Part shown: positions 24,801 through 31,032 of the stretch, piece by piece | Layout: each line of letters opens with the position of its first letter | How positions within the stretch are numbered: the stretch's first letter is position 1 | Source of the DNA: a virus | Strand: one strand, 5' to 3' | Virus record (IMG/VR): IMGVR_UViG_3300022745_000547 | Span: 1-32,927 of that record | DNA length: 32,927 nt | Notes under the pieces: generated by a model | Told to the model about the DNA's origin: nothing | Database searches by the model: none | The model's input: only the letters and a program-made list of their open reading frames with translations | Translations under genes and position numbers: made by a program

Positions 24801-25517
24801 ACGAGCACGACGACCCAGCGGGACTACGCCTATCAGGCCGATGACGCCGACGAGCGCATCCAGGACCTGGCCGACGCGTTCCAGTTCGCGATCGACGCCG
24901 AGCCCAACACGTTCAGGCCGACGAATGCCAACACGGATAAGGCCGAGCTCGTGCCGACGCTGGCGTACGGCGACGGGAAGCCGATGGACGTGGGCATGGA
25001 CAGGGCGTTGGTGAATACGGCGAACGCGTTCATTGACTACAAGAGTGCGCATCAGGTGGTGTGCCTCGGCACGAATAACGGATCGCCGAATGGCTTCGGA
25101 AGCAACCTTTGGACGACGCAGGTATTTACTCCTATTTTCTTCGGGACCGAGCACTTGTCATCGACGGTCACTCGTACGCTGACCGTTGCTCCGATCTATC
25201 GACTGTACCCAGCAGGCGTGTCTGGGAAGGTTCGCATCACCTTGGCACGTGCAAAGCCAGGGCGAAATCCTAGTTTGGCAGACTCCGCCTACGGCGCGTT
25301 CTACGAGTACGCGGAGCCAGCGTATTATGATGAGTACGCACAGACAGCGGAATGGACGGTCACGTCTGGATCGAACGTCATCGGTAGTGACAAGACGCTG
25401 AGTATCAAAGTGAAGGATCTTTTCTTTGGATACGCATTCCTGATTGTCGAGTGCTACAACGACGTGATCACCCTGGGCCTTGCCAAGTGCATCGAAGGCG
25501 CAAGGACGGTTAGCTGA
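21852..25517 (+). CDS. Large tail-tip / host attachment protein
   Basis: Predicted 1221 aa, the largest gene here, coupled to the gene before it by TGATG. Length and position match the central tip protein (lambda gpJ / tail-associated-lysin region) of siphoviruses. The N-terminal 350 residues are strand-rich with PRVWIGKRVGVWLHTW and a GRIGSISDDPETAATVLELD stretch, as in tip-hub domains that mention layered frames of strands. The middle has repeated FxxRS turns and a Trp-rich YWPVVKIDYARDF. Tyr/Thr-rich strands follow to the end. No muralytic motif was found. It probably binds the receptor complex and triggers DNA release. Confidence 0.72.
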   Translation: MISVVAEQLSSTPHITPENQPAQAGITPGGLDPANNVTTLGKLQAGSTSYKTVVLIEGCKYVLSDAPQASVRAALRDVSSGDWSSATVLGGVFVDLRNSQSISPDDPFPQMGSCTIKVIDDSVDHSDVFGIFVNKRSSGGTARISSTVTRSSTTFSVGDTSGFAASGDAYIGAECFEYTGKTATTFTVSKRGKYSPFGTARTSQTWAPGSGGARFASYQRIAQDIYHTQNNPTVTEVPRVWIGKRVGVWLHTWDAATQQLNTHENAQLVFSGRIGSISDDPETAATVLELDHISKDIREAVVFRDQFAGSIPDGVYIPAGRVFKAFDYSSSSAMRTANVLTCVSGTPASVNEIKAGYYTTNEICSVISAWMASERSSNRLWGNYVWSSPTSTNDGLRTVAKWYFSTASLETGFAVIEFPAEVSTLLGIEGVPGATGQSRQWPISGPTNTANQSQGDSVPFASLIFKPSGPGRFAQEFSEVISYEVENQRGTFVDQYSYLPASVKGACDSTRTWGLFLFDEKALIVGSYDTATFTLTNCWMAPFRLSGDNSTDATTYIGRRADEAEQGPVTIRQVLVLESTFKTLFSMFFYSSGTSGYNHTSYDALGYGAGIAIPGELLGDPFERSLANLPGAESSLVVVIDEPTKFADLFRDDLRLRRSFIRWKDEHFEFAQWRTPLTANAIATLTEANKAAPAGTEDNHRIASVETDQWYWPVVKIDYARDFAVGRNGQYLKSIQVEDQTASDEAQSGRTLTLKMRNTYGQFQNTGAGIEELIKEFIPGMPLFSKPSRMITRSIDLRYFETLAPGDIVTITDGFARDPLTGARRISARAALVTRVAYQPGGATPSGSVTDMTGEVDGFFLDVHRGSLYSPCADVDWEANYAGFTAGYRSSDKMLICKPHQYSYVQQISTVKGKTNVGEAVDASWFPVGSKVVVVERDPADPTTYTSWSDTVASQSVNMIGLTTGLAGYSTTKRYRVIPADYSTSTTTQRDYAYQADDADERIQDLADAFQFAIDAEPNTFRPTNANTDKAELVPTLAYGDGKPMDVGMDRALVNTANAFIDYKSAHQVVCLGTNNGSPNGFGSNLWTTQVFTPIFFGTEHLSSTVTRTLTVAPIYRLYPAGVSGKVRITLARAKPGRNPSLADSAYGAFYEYAEPAYYDEYAQTAEWTVTSGSNVIGSDKTLSIKVKDLFFGYAFLIVECYNDVITLGLAKCIEGARTVS

Positions 25518-26641
25518 TGCCGCGTCTCAAGCTTACTGGTTCGCAGATTGATCTAGTGAGCGTCGGTCCTCGTCAGGTACCGGCATTGCCTGCCAGCAAG
25601 GCCGCCGTACCACCGATCCAGATCGACAAGTATCTACGCAACGGGTTTCACCCCAATGCGCAGCTCTGGAATCAACTAATGGAGGCGACGAACCAAGGCG
25701 CGCTGTTCCGTACGCGCGAGGTATTCCGTTCTCCGGGGATGCTGACTCCTGGTCCGGTTGGCTCGTTCGGGGCCGGATCGCGCGCGAGATGGCGGTTTGC
25801 GTATCGATCATCGACATACGCTCACGCACTGATGGCTGTGTTTGTGATGAGCCCACCAACGGCAGGAACGGCCCAGAACACCTACGGAAAGCTCACGTTA
25901 TTCAGCGACACCGCCGAGGCGACTCCGGTGCTGACCGGAACGGCCTACTACGGAAACGGTCCCACGGGAACGACGGTGGCAGCGGGCTGGCAGTACCTCA
26001 AGACCGTCATGGTGCCGATCGACGGCATTACGCCGAGCACGCAGTATTACGCCCGATTCGACGACGTGGACTGGGGCATCATCCAGTCGTGCTCCGTCTT
26101 CGAATTGCACAGTATGACCGAGAACTTCTCGGGGTATCTGTCGCAGAACCTCACGAGCCAGTCCGATATCGTCGACGTCTACCGCGAGAAGGTAGCGACG
26201 ATGCAGAAAAATCTATGGAAGGGCGCAGGCGGATTGACGCTGCTGTTTACGTGCGAGGACGGCGCATCGCCGCGCACTGTCGCGGTCAATACTCCTACGA
26301 ACGTTGTCGACAACACGACAACGACAACAGCGGATCCGGCGCCCGGCTACAAGATCGACCTAACCAACCACGATCGACTGATGCAGACGTCGGGCATCCC
26401 GGTCGTGATGAAGGTGTTTGCCAAGACCACGAGCGGAACCGGCAAAGGTAGGTTCTATCTCAAGAATAGCGCCGGGACGACCATCCTCAGCATTACGGAT
26501 GGACTATCGGCGACCGCGACGTGGTACTCGGTGTCGGGCTATTTGCCTGCGTCCGCGGACACGTACTATTTGATGTACGACAATAACTCGTCAGGCACGC
26601 TGAGTTGCTATGCAATGAGCCTGTACGAGTACGAGACCTAA
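25517..26641 (+). CDS. Receptor-binding / tail fibre-like protein
   Basis: Predicted 374 aa with a TGATG link to the tip gene. The N-terminal 90 residues seem to be a short attachment segment (PRLKLTGSQIDLVSVGPRQV). Two jelly-roll-like domains follow, separated by a helix (SDIVDVYREKVATMQKNLWK, about residues 215-235). Both have the form of carbohydrate-binding modules: FAYRSSTYAHALMAVFVMSP with VLTGTAYYGNG, and YKIDLTNHDRLMQTSG with RFYLKNSAGTTILSITDG. It is the last tail gene, where receptor-binding proteins are often placed. Sugar binding is inferred from fold-like pattern only. Confidence 0.62.
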   Translation: MPRLKLTGSQIDLVSVGPRQVPALPASKAAVPPIQIDKYLRNGFHPNAQLWNQLMEATNQGALFRTREVFRSPGMLTPGPVGSFGAGSRARWRFAYRSSTYAHALMAVFVMSPPTAGTAQNTYGKLTLFSDTAEATPVLTGTAYYGNGPTGTTVAAGWQYLKTVMVPIDGITPSTQYYARFDDVDWGIIQSCSVFELHSMTENFSGYLSQNLTSQSDIVDVYREKVATMQKNLWKGAGGLTLLFTCEDGASPRTVAVNTPTNVVDNTTTTTADPAPGYKIDLTNHDRLMQTSGIPVVMKVFAKTTSGTGKGRFYLKNSAGTTILSITDGLSATATWYSVSGYLPASADTYYLMYDNNSSGTLSCYAMSLYEYET

Positions 26642-26652
26642 TCGTCTCGCGA
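26637..26652 (+). promoter_or_regulatory. Conserved late element before lysis region
   Basis: CCTAATCGTCTCGCGA, 44 bases before ATG 26681 and starting in the last codons of the fibre gene. A hairpin, CCGAC-CCGCAGA-GTCGG (26661-26677), ends 3 bases before the ATG. Confidence 0.55.
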
Positions 26653-26680
26653 GTTCCGCACCGACCCGCAGAGTCGGCAC

Positions 26681-26971
26681 ATGCGGCGGCTATTGCTCGC
26701 GTTCTCGCTCTACGGCTGCCAAGCCTATGACGCCGCAGAAACGACGATAACGAGCCACGGCGCGGTCTACGTCTGCGTCGTGGCTGACTCGGTTACGTGC
26801 GGCGATGAGTTCTGCTGGGACGGCGGCCAAGACGAGCTCGAGTCGATTCTCGGCACGACGTGCCGGCCGATCGGGCTCAGTGACCGCATCTGGCCCGCGC
26901 TCGTCGGCTGCACGTATGCCTGCGACGGATCGCTGGGCTGTAACGCTACCTGCGGATGTGTCTGCCCATGA
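26681..26971 (+). CDS. Cys-rich lipoprotein
   Basis: Predicted 96 aa. Basic N-terminus (MRR), hydrophobic core (LLLAFSL) and lipobox LYGC give a lipidated Cys at 13. The mature part (83 residues) has ten more Cys (32, 40, 45, 61, 77, 81, 87, 91, 93, 95), most in the last 20 residues, so up to five disulfides are possible. It has no resemblance to a typical Pro-rich outer spanin. It heads the lysis region under its own late element. Phage lipoproteins of this size can block superinfection at the outer membrane, but that is only a possibility. Overlaps the next gene by ATGA. Confidence 0.72.
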   Translation: MRRLLLAFSLYGCQAYDAAETTITSHGAVYVCVVADSVTCGDEFCWDGGQDELESILGTTCRPIGLSDRIWPALVGCTYACDGSLGCNATCGCVCP

Positions 26972-27336
26972 GGCGCACCCCCGCATCCGGCGTCCCCGTC
27001 GAGTTCGCCGATTTTGACGAGCCCGTGACCGGAGTTATCAGCGGCGAGGAGCTCCGTGCAGCCCGCGCCAAGCGGCCCACGGACGAGCGCATCGGGCGAC
27101 TCGAGGACAAACACGACAGCCTAGCCGAGAAGGTCTCGACCGTCTCGGAGACCGTGGCGCGAATCGACGGCAAGCTTGACACCGCGCTGGCCCATCTCGT
27201 CCGGGCCGCGACCGAGGCACACCAGACTGACCGGGCTCGCATCGACAGCCGAACCAGGGTCGTCGTGGCCACGGTGGGTGCTATCTGCACGCTGATCGGC
27301 GTCGTCGTGACGGCGGTGCTCGCGGGGTGCCTGTGA
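26968..27336 (+). CDS. Coiled-coil/C-terminal membrane protein, XhlA-like
   Basis: Predicted 122 aa from ATG 26968 (ATGA overlap). A variable N-terminus is followed by a coiled coil (RIGRLEDKHDSLAEKVSTVS, residues 48-75). One transmembrane helix lies at the C-terminus (VVVATVGAICTLIGVVVTAV) and the protein ends in GCL. This plan (coiled coil, then a single C-terminal membrane anchor) is like XhlA-type holin-associated proteins. It is likely to sit in the inner membrane near the holin. Assignment rests on architecture and neighbours. Confidence 0.65.
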   Translation: MRRTPASGVPVEFADFDEPVTGVISGEELRAARAKRPTDERIGRLEDKHDSLAEKVSTVSETVARIDGKLDTALAHLVRAATEAHQTDRARIDSRTRVVVATVGAICTLIGVVVTAVLAGCL

Positions 27337-27563
27337 GCGACTTCGGCCTCGAGTCTCGCGTCAACCATCTCGAGGACCGTCTCGACGGCGAGGAGCACGT
27401 CGGTCGAATGCGCCACGCTGAGATCTGCACGCGGCTGGACGCCATCGTCTCGCTGCTCCGGCAGGTCGTCGACAACCAAGCCACCGAGCGCGACCGCGTG
27501 GATGCAGTCGAGCGGGACATCGTGGATATCAGAACGCGGATTGCCGCGAGGAAGAAGAAGTGA
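27333..27563 (+). CDS. Small coiled-coil protein of lysis cassette
   Basis: Predicted 76 aa from GTG 27333 (GTGA overlap; an in-frame GTG at 27327 is also possible). It is almost entirely coiled coil with heptads (LESRVNHLEDRLDGEEHVGR, VVDNQATERDRVDAVERDIV) and a Lys-rich end. No membrane segment. It may pair with the coiled coil of the membrane protein encoded just before it, of which it looks like an anchor-free relative. Function unknown. Confidence 0.62.
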   Translation: MSDFGLESRVNHLEDRLDGEEHVGRMRHAEICTRLDAIVSLLRQVVDNQATERDRVDAVERDIVDIRTRIAARKKK

Positions 27564-27565
27564 AT

Positions 27566-27775
27566 ATGTGGAAGGCCATCAAGTCTGTCGCCGTCGAGAT
27601 TCTGTCGTCCAAGAAGGCCGTGATGGGCATCGTCGGTGCCGTCACCGCCGGTCTGCTCAAGCTCGGCGCGCACGTCGATAGTGAGACGGTCGGGCTCGTT
27701 GTCGGGCCGATCGTGGCAGCGATCATCGGACAAGGTGCAGCCGACTTTGGCAAAGAGGCCGCGAAGGCCAAGTAA
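27566..27775 (+). CDS. Holin candidate
   Basis: Predicted 69 aa from ATG 27566 with GAGGAAG upstream (an in-frame GTG at 27560 is also possible). It has two hydrophobic segments: KKAVMGIVGAVTAGLLKLG and TVGLVVGPIVAAIIGQGA. It closes with a charged helix (ADFGKEAAKAK). The ending 'IxGQGxADFGKEAAK' is common in small phage proteins annotated as holins. Expected role: a timed inner-membrane pore releasing the amidase at 31029, which has no signal peptide. Sits among spanins and coiled-coil membrane proteins, supporting the call. Confidence 0.7.
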   Translation: MWKAIKSVAVEILSSKKAVMGIVGAVTAGLLKLGAHVDSETVGLVVGPIVAAIIGQGAADFGKEAAKAK

Positions 27776-28012
27776 GTGGGCGTCACGTTCAACCGCCTGC
27801 TCGGCACCGAGGACGCGCTCGATCCGGGCCAGTACACCCGCGAGACCGATTCCGGTCGCGCTGCGTTGAGGTGTGCCCTGTGCGGTTGCGTGTTCTCGCT
27901 GCCTGCGCACTGCCGTGTTGAGCCAGATGGACGCGTGGTTCCGGCGATCAAATGTGTTCAGGTGGGCTGCGCCTTCTTTGAGTACGTGACCCTCTCGGAC
28001 TACCACGCGTGA
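27776..28012 (+). CDS. Small zinc-binding protein
   Basis: Predicted 78 aa from GTG 27776, directly after the previous TAA. It carries CALC (about residues 33-36), a further Cys, then H and C (LPAHCR), then KCVQVGC, giving six Cys with one His in about 35 residues. This suggests a zinc knuckle of one or two ions. No family recognised. It lies inside the lysis cassette but shows no membrane segment. Confidence 0.6.
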   Translation: MGVTFNRLLGTEDALDPGQYTRETDSGRAALRCALCGCVFSLPAHCRVEPDGRVVPAIKCVQVGCAFFEYVTLSDYHA

Positions 28013-28092
28013 TCGCCTCCATCATCGCCGCCGTCGTTCACGGCCTGTTGTATGCCGCGATGACACTCGGCCTCGGTGCGTGGCTGCTGTGA
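28009..28092 (+). CDS. 27-aa membrane micropeptide
   Basis: Small frame from GTG 28009 to TGA 28092, overlapping the genes on both sides by GTGA. The 27 residues form essentially one transmembrane helix (IIAAVVHGLLYAAMTLGL). Its position between holin and spanins suggests a holin partner or antiholin. The exact GTGA overlaps at both ends argue that it is translated. It is short, so it could also be chance. Confidence 0.45.
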   Translation: MIASIIAAVVHGLLYAAMTLGLGAWLL

Positions 28093-28505
28093 TCTGGCTA
28101 CTCGTCCCATCGCTCGTGGCCTGCGTCGCGTCCGTCGTGACGTTCGCGGTCATGTCGCGCTTGGACGCGCGTGGGCTGACCTCGGCGCGGATTGCGGCCG
28201 CGGAGGCACGACAGCGTCTCGAGCTCGAGCAGGCCGAGCACGCCACGACACGTAATCGGCTCGATCAGGAGGCCAAGCTGCGAACGATCGCCGAGACACA
28301 GCGCAACGCAGCCGAGGGACGGGTGCGCGAGCTGCTGGTGGCCCATGCCAAGGATGCGACCGATGACGAGATACGCAGCATGCTCGCTGACGCTTTCCGT
28401 TCTCCTCTCAGCGTGCTGCCATCGCCCGGCGCCGCAGCCGCCGACGATCCAGACGGTCTCATCAACCCATTCCTTCCAGTGCAGCCTGCCAAACCTGCCG
28501 GGTGA
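28089..28505 (+). CDS. Rz: Inner spanin (Rz-like)
   Basis: Predicted 138 aa from GTG 28089 (GTGA overlap; in-frame GTG at 28080 would read two extra codons plus one). An N-terminal membrane anchor (IWLLVPSLVACVASVVTFAV) is followed by a long coiled coil (IAAAEARQRLELEQAEHATT, then RTIAETQRNAAEGRVRELLV), the plan of an i-spanin. The outer spanin starts inside this gene in another frame. It acts in the periplasm, joining the inner membrane to the outer spanin to disrupt the outer membrane in the last step of lysis. Confidence 0.82.
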   Translation: MIWLLVPSLVACVASVVTFAVMSRLDARGLTSARIAAAEARQRLELEQAEHATTRNRLDQEAKLRTIAETQRNAAEGRVRELLVAHAKDATDDEIRSMLADAFRSPLSVLPSPGAAAADDPDGLINPFLPVQPAKPAG

Positions 28506-28662
28506 CTTGGCGCCGGTGGTGGTATTCCCTGAGCCCGGTGACGGCAACCCGAGCGACCACATCTTTGTGGCCAAGACCGACGCCGCGCTCATGGCCGCGC
28601 ACGTCGAGGCGCTCGGGGCATGGATTCGCGCCGCCGCTGCCTGCCTGGAGGCGCACCAGTGA
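28363..28662 (+). CDS. Rz1: Outer spanin lipoprotein (Rz1-like)
   Basis: Predicted 99 aa from ATG 28363, in the +1 frame relative to the inner spanin, overlapping its last 143 bases. The signal MTRYAACSLTLSVLLSAC ends in lipobox LSAC with lipid Cys at 18. A Pro-rich stretch (CHRPAPQPPTIQ) follows, as in other o-spanins. Residues 50-99 continue beyond the Rz stop and end in a helix (DAALMAAHVEALGAWIRAAA). An outer-membrane lipoprotein partner for the inner spanin is the clear reading. An in-frame start at 28192 is rejected because the signal peptide would be internal. Confidence 0.82.
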   Translation: MTRYAACSLTLSVLLSACCHRPAPQPPTIQTVSSTHSFQCSLPNLPGDLAPVVVFPEPGDGNPSDHIFVAKTDAALMAAHVEALGAWIRAAAACLEAHQ

Positions 28663-28826
28663 GCGACGACGAGCGCGCTCGTGCCTGGACCGTCGATCGC
28701 CCCGGCGTCGTCACAGGCGGGCCGGACGGGCCCATCCCGGTCGGGCCCGGCGACATCGTGATCGTCCACGTCGTGAAGTCGTGGAGCGACCTCGCGCGCG
28801 TGTACCAGGAGCGCAAGCGTGGCTAG
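28659..28826 (+). CDS. Small hypothetical protein
   Basis: Predicted 55 aa from GTG 28659 (GTGA overlap with the outer spanin). It reads as an acidic N-terminus, a Gly/Pro-rich turn (GGPDGPIPVGPGD), then a strand and helix (IVIVHVVKSWSDLARVYQER). No Cys or membrane segment. It ends inside the start of the metallophosphoesterase gene and carries that gene's ribosome site (AGGAG at 28807-28811). Family unknown. Confidence 0.55.
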   Translation: MSDDERARAWTVDRPGVVTGGPDGPIPVGPGDIVIVHVVKSWSDLARVYQERKRG

Positions 28827-30042
28827 CGTCGCCGAACGGCTGCTGGCTGGCGAGCACGCGGACGCTCCGACGTGGACCGAGCGCGCGCGGAGGATGGGTG
28901 TCAGCGAGCGACATCTGCGCAAGGTGCGCGGCAAGTTGGCTGCTGCCGAGGAACCTGACTTTCTTGACGAGATCGAGGCAGAGCGACTTCACAAACCTAA
29001 ACCAACGGTACAGGTCAGTGCAGAGAGCAAGTGGCCCAGCGTTGATGCATTCGATCGCGAGGACCCTCCACTCCCCGCGATGCCCGCGGGCCACGTGGTC
29101 AAGGGCGTGTCGTCGCTCGTCGGGCCGGATGGCGAGATCAAGCAGCAGTGGATCAAGACCACGGCGCTGAATGACGAGCGTGCGGTGTGGATCGACGCGA
29201 TCCGCGATATGGGCGGCGAATTGCCGAGGGCCGATGCGGCCGAGCCCGTCGCGCACGCGAGTGACGACCTATGCGTGGTGGTGCCCGTCGGGGATCCGCA
29301 TGTTGGCCTGCTTTCGTGGCATGAGGACGCGGGCGAAAACTTCGACCTCGACATCGCCGAGCAACGACTCTCCGCCGCGTTCACACACCTGATCGACCTC
29401 GCGCCCGCCGCTGCTGAGTGCGTGCTCGTATTCATCGGAGACACCGCGCACGCCGACGGGCAGAGCAACACGACCACCAAGGGCACGCGCGTTGACGTCG
29501 ACGGGCGAATCATCAAGGTGGCCCGCACCATCCTGCGCATCTGCCGCCGTGCCGTGTCGCTCGCGCTCGCGAAATTCGGGCGCGTCACGGTCATCATGGA
29601 GCGCGGAAATCACGACGAACTCATCTCGGCGATGCTCGCGCTGGCTCTCGCACAGCACTACGAGAACGAGCCGCGCGTGTACGTCGACCAGAGCCCGGCC
29701 ATGTACCACTGGTTTCGGTTCGGCCGTGTGCTCATCGGGACGCACCATGGCGACAAGGCCAAGCCGATGGACCTGCTCGGGGTGATGGCGGTCGATCGAG
29801 CTGCGGACTGGAGCGAGACGACGCACCGCCGGTTCTATCTCGGGCATTACCACCACCAGATCGTCAAGGAAGTGCCCGGTCTCGTCTGCGAGTACCTGCC
29901 GACACTGGCCACGAGTGACGCGTGGCACCACTCCATGGGCTACCGCAGCGCGCGGGCGATGTATCTCGACGTGTTCCACCGCGAGTGGGGCCACGTGAAT
30001 CGTCACATCGTGGGGATTGGGCAGTTGAGGGGTGATGCGTGA
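28819..30042 (+). CDS. HTH-metallophosphoesterase fusion
   Basis: Predicted 407 aa from GTG 28819 with AGGAG 7 bases upstream. Residues 18-40 form a helix-turn-helix-like segment (RARRMGVSERHLRKVRGKL). The catalytic part has all calcineurin-like phosphoesterase motifs: GDPH (D159, H161), GDTAHAD (D208), GNHD (264-266), THHGD (H309-310) and GHYHH (342-346). The family uses two metal ions on DNA, nucleotides or phosphoproteins. DNA is a guess given the HTH. It lies between lysis genes and a run of mini genes, unlike virion genes. Confidence 0.82.
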   Translation: MASVAERLLAGEHADAPTWTERARRMGVSERHLRKVRGKLAAAEEPDFLDEIEAERLHKPKPTVQVSAESKWPSVDAFDREDPPLPAMPAGHVVKGVSSLVGPDGEIKQQWIKTTALNDERAVWIDAIRDMGGELPRADAAEPVAHASDDLCVVVPVGDPHVGLLSWHEDAGENFDLDIAEQRLSAAFTHLIDLAPAAAECVLVFIGDTAHADGQSNTTTKGTRVDVDGRIIKVARTILRICRRAVSLALAKFGRVTVIMERGNHDELISAMLALALAQHYENEPRVYVDQSPAMYHWFRFGRVLIGTHHGDKAKPMDLLGVMAVDRAADWSETTHRRFYLGHYHHQIVKEVPGLVCEYLPTLATSDAWHHSMGYRSARAMYLDVFHREWGHVNRHIVGIGQLRGDA

Positions 30043-30218
30043 GGCTTACGCCCGTCAAAGGTCGGCGCGGGCGGCACGTTCACATCACGCAGAACCTCCG
30101 CATGGCCCTGTGCGGGATCAAGGTGGACGGGTTCATCGTCACACCAGACGAGCCGACGACATGCCCGCGCTGCGTAACCATCGCCATGGAATTCGACCGC
30201 GAGGCAGGCTTCAACTAG
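30039..30218 (+). CDS. 59-aa CxxC protein
   Basis: GTG 30039 overlaps the previous TGA (GTGA) and TAG at 30216-30218 ends it. The 59 residues have a basic start (RLTPVKGRRGRHVHI), a Cys at 25 and CPRC at 42-45. His and Cys residues (His 13, 15; Cys 25, 42, 45) could form a zinc site. Family not recognised. It leads a chain of six mini genes joined by overlaps, each stop touching the next start. Confidence 0.6.
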   Translation: MRLTPVKGRRGRHVHITQNLRMALCGIKVDGFIVTPDEPTTCPRCVTIAMEFDREAGFN

Positions 30219-30439
30219 TGCCGCCTCGCAAGAAGAAGAATCCGACCGTCATCACCTCGGAGTCCGTCGAGGATCCGGTGCAAGAGTTCGATAGTTTCGA
30301 CGAGGCCTATGCCGCGCTGATGGCTCAGCTCGATCCGGGCGGCAGTATCGACTTGCACGAGGAGACGTGTGCGCTGGCGGTTGACGGGCCGGAATGCACG
30401 TGTACGCCTCACCGCATCACGAAGGGCGCGACCGCGTGA
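30218..30439 (+). CDS. 73-aa acidic protein with Cys cluster
   Basis: GTG 30218 overlaps the preceding TAG by one base. The N-terminus is basic (PPRKKKNPTV). An acidic helix (EFDSFDEAYAALMAQLD) and a late cluster (HEETCALAV, then ECTCTPH) follow, so one His and three Cys end the protein, possibly a metal site. An in-frame start at 30032 exists but would run through the previous gene. No family recognised. Confidence 0.55.
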   Translation: MPPRKKKNPTVITSESVEDPVQEFDSFDEAYAALMAQLDPGGSIDLHEETCALAVDGPECTCTPHRITKGATA

Positions 30440-30672
30440 CTCCGATGGCTGGAACCGTCCAGAAGTCACTCGACCACAAGGGCACCTACCAGAAGGCCTG
30501 CGCCCTGCTCGCCAATGACTACGGCTACAAGCTCACCGAGGTCTACGGCTACTGGCGCGAGATCGCCATGATGGTCGAGTACGAGTCGAAGTGGCCGCGT
30601 CACCTCGCTGAGTGGCGCGCGATGCACATGGTCCGCGAGTCGCTGTGCCGGCAAGGTGGGGAGGGGTCGTGA
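30436..30672 (+). CDS. 78-aa helical protein
   Basis: GTG 30436 overlaps the previous TGA (an ATG at 30445 is an alternative). It is compact and helical: KSLDHKGTYQKACALLANDY, EVYGYWREIAMMVEYES and HLAEWRAMHMVRESLCR. Tyr and Trp are frequent and there is no zinc pair. It could be a protein-binding helical bundle. Unknown function, part of the coupled mini-gene chain. Confidence 0.6.
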   Translation: MTPMAGTVQKSLDHKGTYQKACALLANDYGYKLTEVYGYWREIAMMVEYESKWPRHLAEWRAMHMVRESLCRQGGEGS

Positions 30673-30833
30673 CGTCGCTGTTTGAGCTTGCGTTCGAGCA
30701 CCGGTTCTCGTGCGAGCACTGCGATCTTGCGACGGGCAAGGTCTGCGCGGAGGCTCAGCGGTTATTCGCGGCGGCACTGGAGAAGTGCGAGCGACTACAG
30801 GAACCACCGACGGAGAGCAAAGCGAAAGCATGA
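30669..30833 (+). CDS. 54-aa zinc-finger-like protein
   Basis: GTG 30669 (GTGA overlap). The sequence HRFSCEHCDLATGKVC (about residues 11-26) holds CxxC and another Cys with His at both sides, a likely zinc site. The rest is a helix (AQRLFAAALEKCERLQ) and a Lys-rich end. An in-frame ATG at 30612 lies inside the previous gene and is not used. Family not recognised. Confidence 0.58.
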   Translation: MTSLFELAFEHRFSCEHCDLATGKVCAEAQRLFAAALEKCERLQEPPTESKAKA

Positions 30834-30964
30834 GCGCCATCGCCCGTAAGGCCATCGCCATCCTGGCCCGCCGCATCGTCAAGGACCCGACCAAGGCAAC
30901 GCTGGCCGACGCCGACAAGCTCGCGAGGGCCGTGCTGATCCTGCTCGGGGAGAAGATCCAGTGA
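30830..30964 (+). CDS. 44-aa basic helical peptide
   Basis: ATG 30830 (ATGA overlap). It reads ARKAIAILARRIVKDPTKAT, then DADKLARAVLILLGEK: two helices with basic and hydrophobic faces. It may bind nucleic acid or membranes, but nothing specific can be named. It ends in GTGA, which starts the next mini gene. Confidence 0.5.
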   Translation: MSAIARKAIAILARRIVKDPTKATLADADKLARAVLILLGEKIQ

Positions 30965-31032
30965 CCATCTGCCAAAACTGCGGCCGACGCCGCTCGACGA
31001 GCAACGGCTGCCCGACAGGGTGCCGAGAATGA
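30961..31032 (+). CDS. 23-aa zinc-knuckle micropeptide
   Basis: GTG 30961 to TGA 31032, with a GTGA overlap at its start and an ATGA overlap into the amidase. The 23 residues include CQNCGRRRSTSNGCPTGC, i.e. CxxC and CxxxC separated by nine residues. This is enough for one zinc ion. The overlaps at both ends support translation. It is too short for any family match. Confidence 0.45.
   Translation: MTICQNCGRRRSTSNGCPTGCRE

Noticed and set aside
24213-25154. Minus-strand frame of 313 codons
   Set aside because: Antisense to the tail-tip gene; composition is that of shadow frames.
26360-26373. CCTAACCAACCACG inside the fibre gene
   Set aside because: Matches the first seven bases of the late element only, and no gene starts downstream at the right distance.
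28098-28934. Minus-strand frame across the spanins
   Set aside because: The + strand has two overlapping genes with signal peptide and lipobox here.
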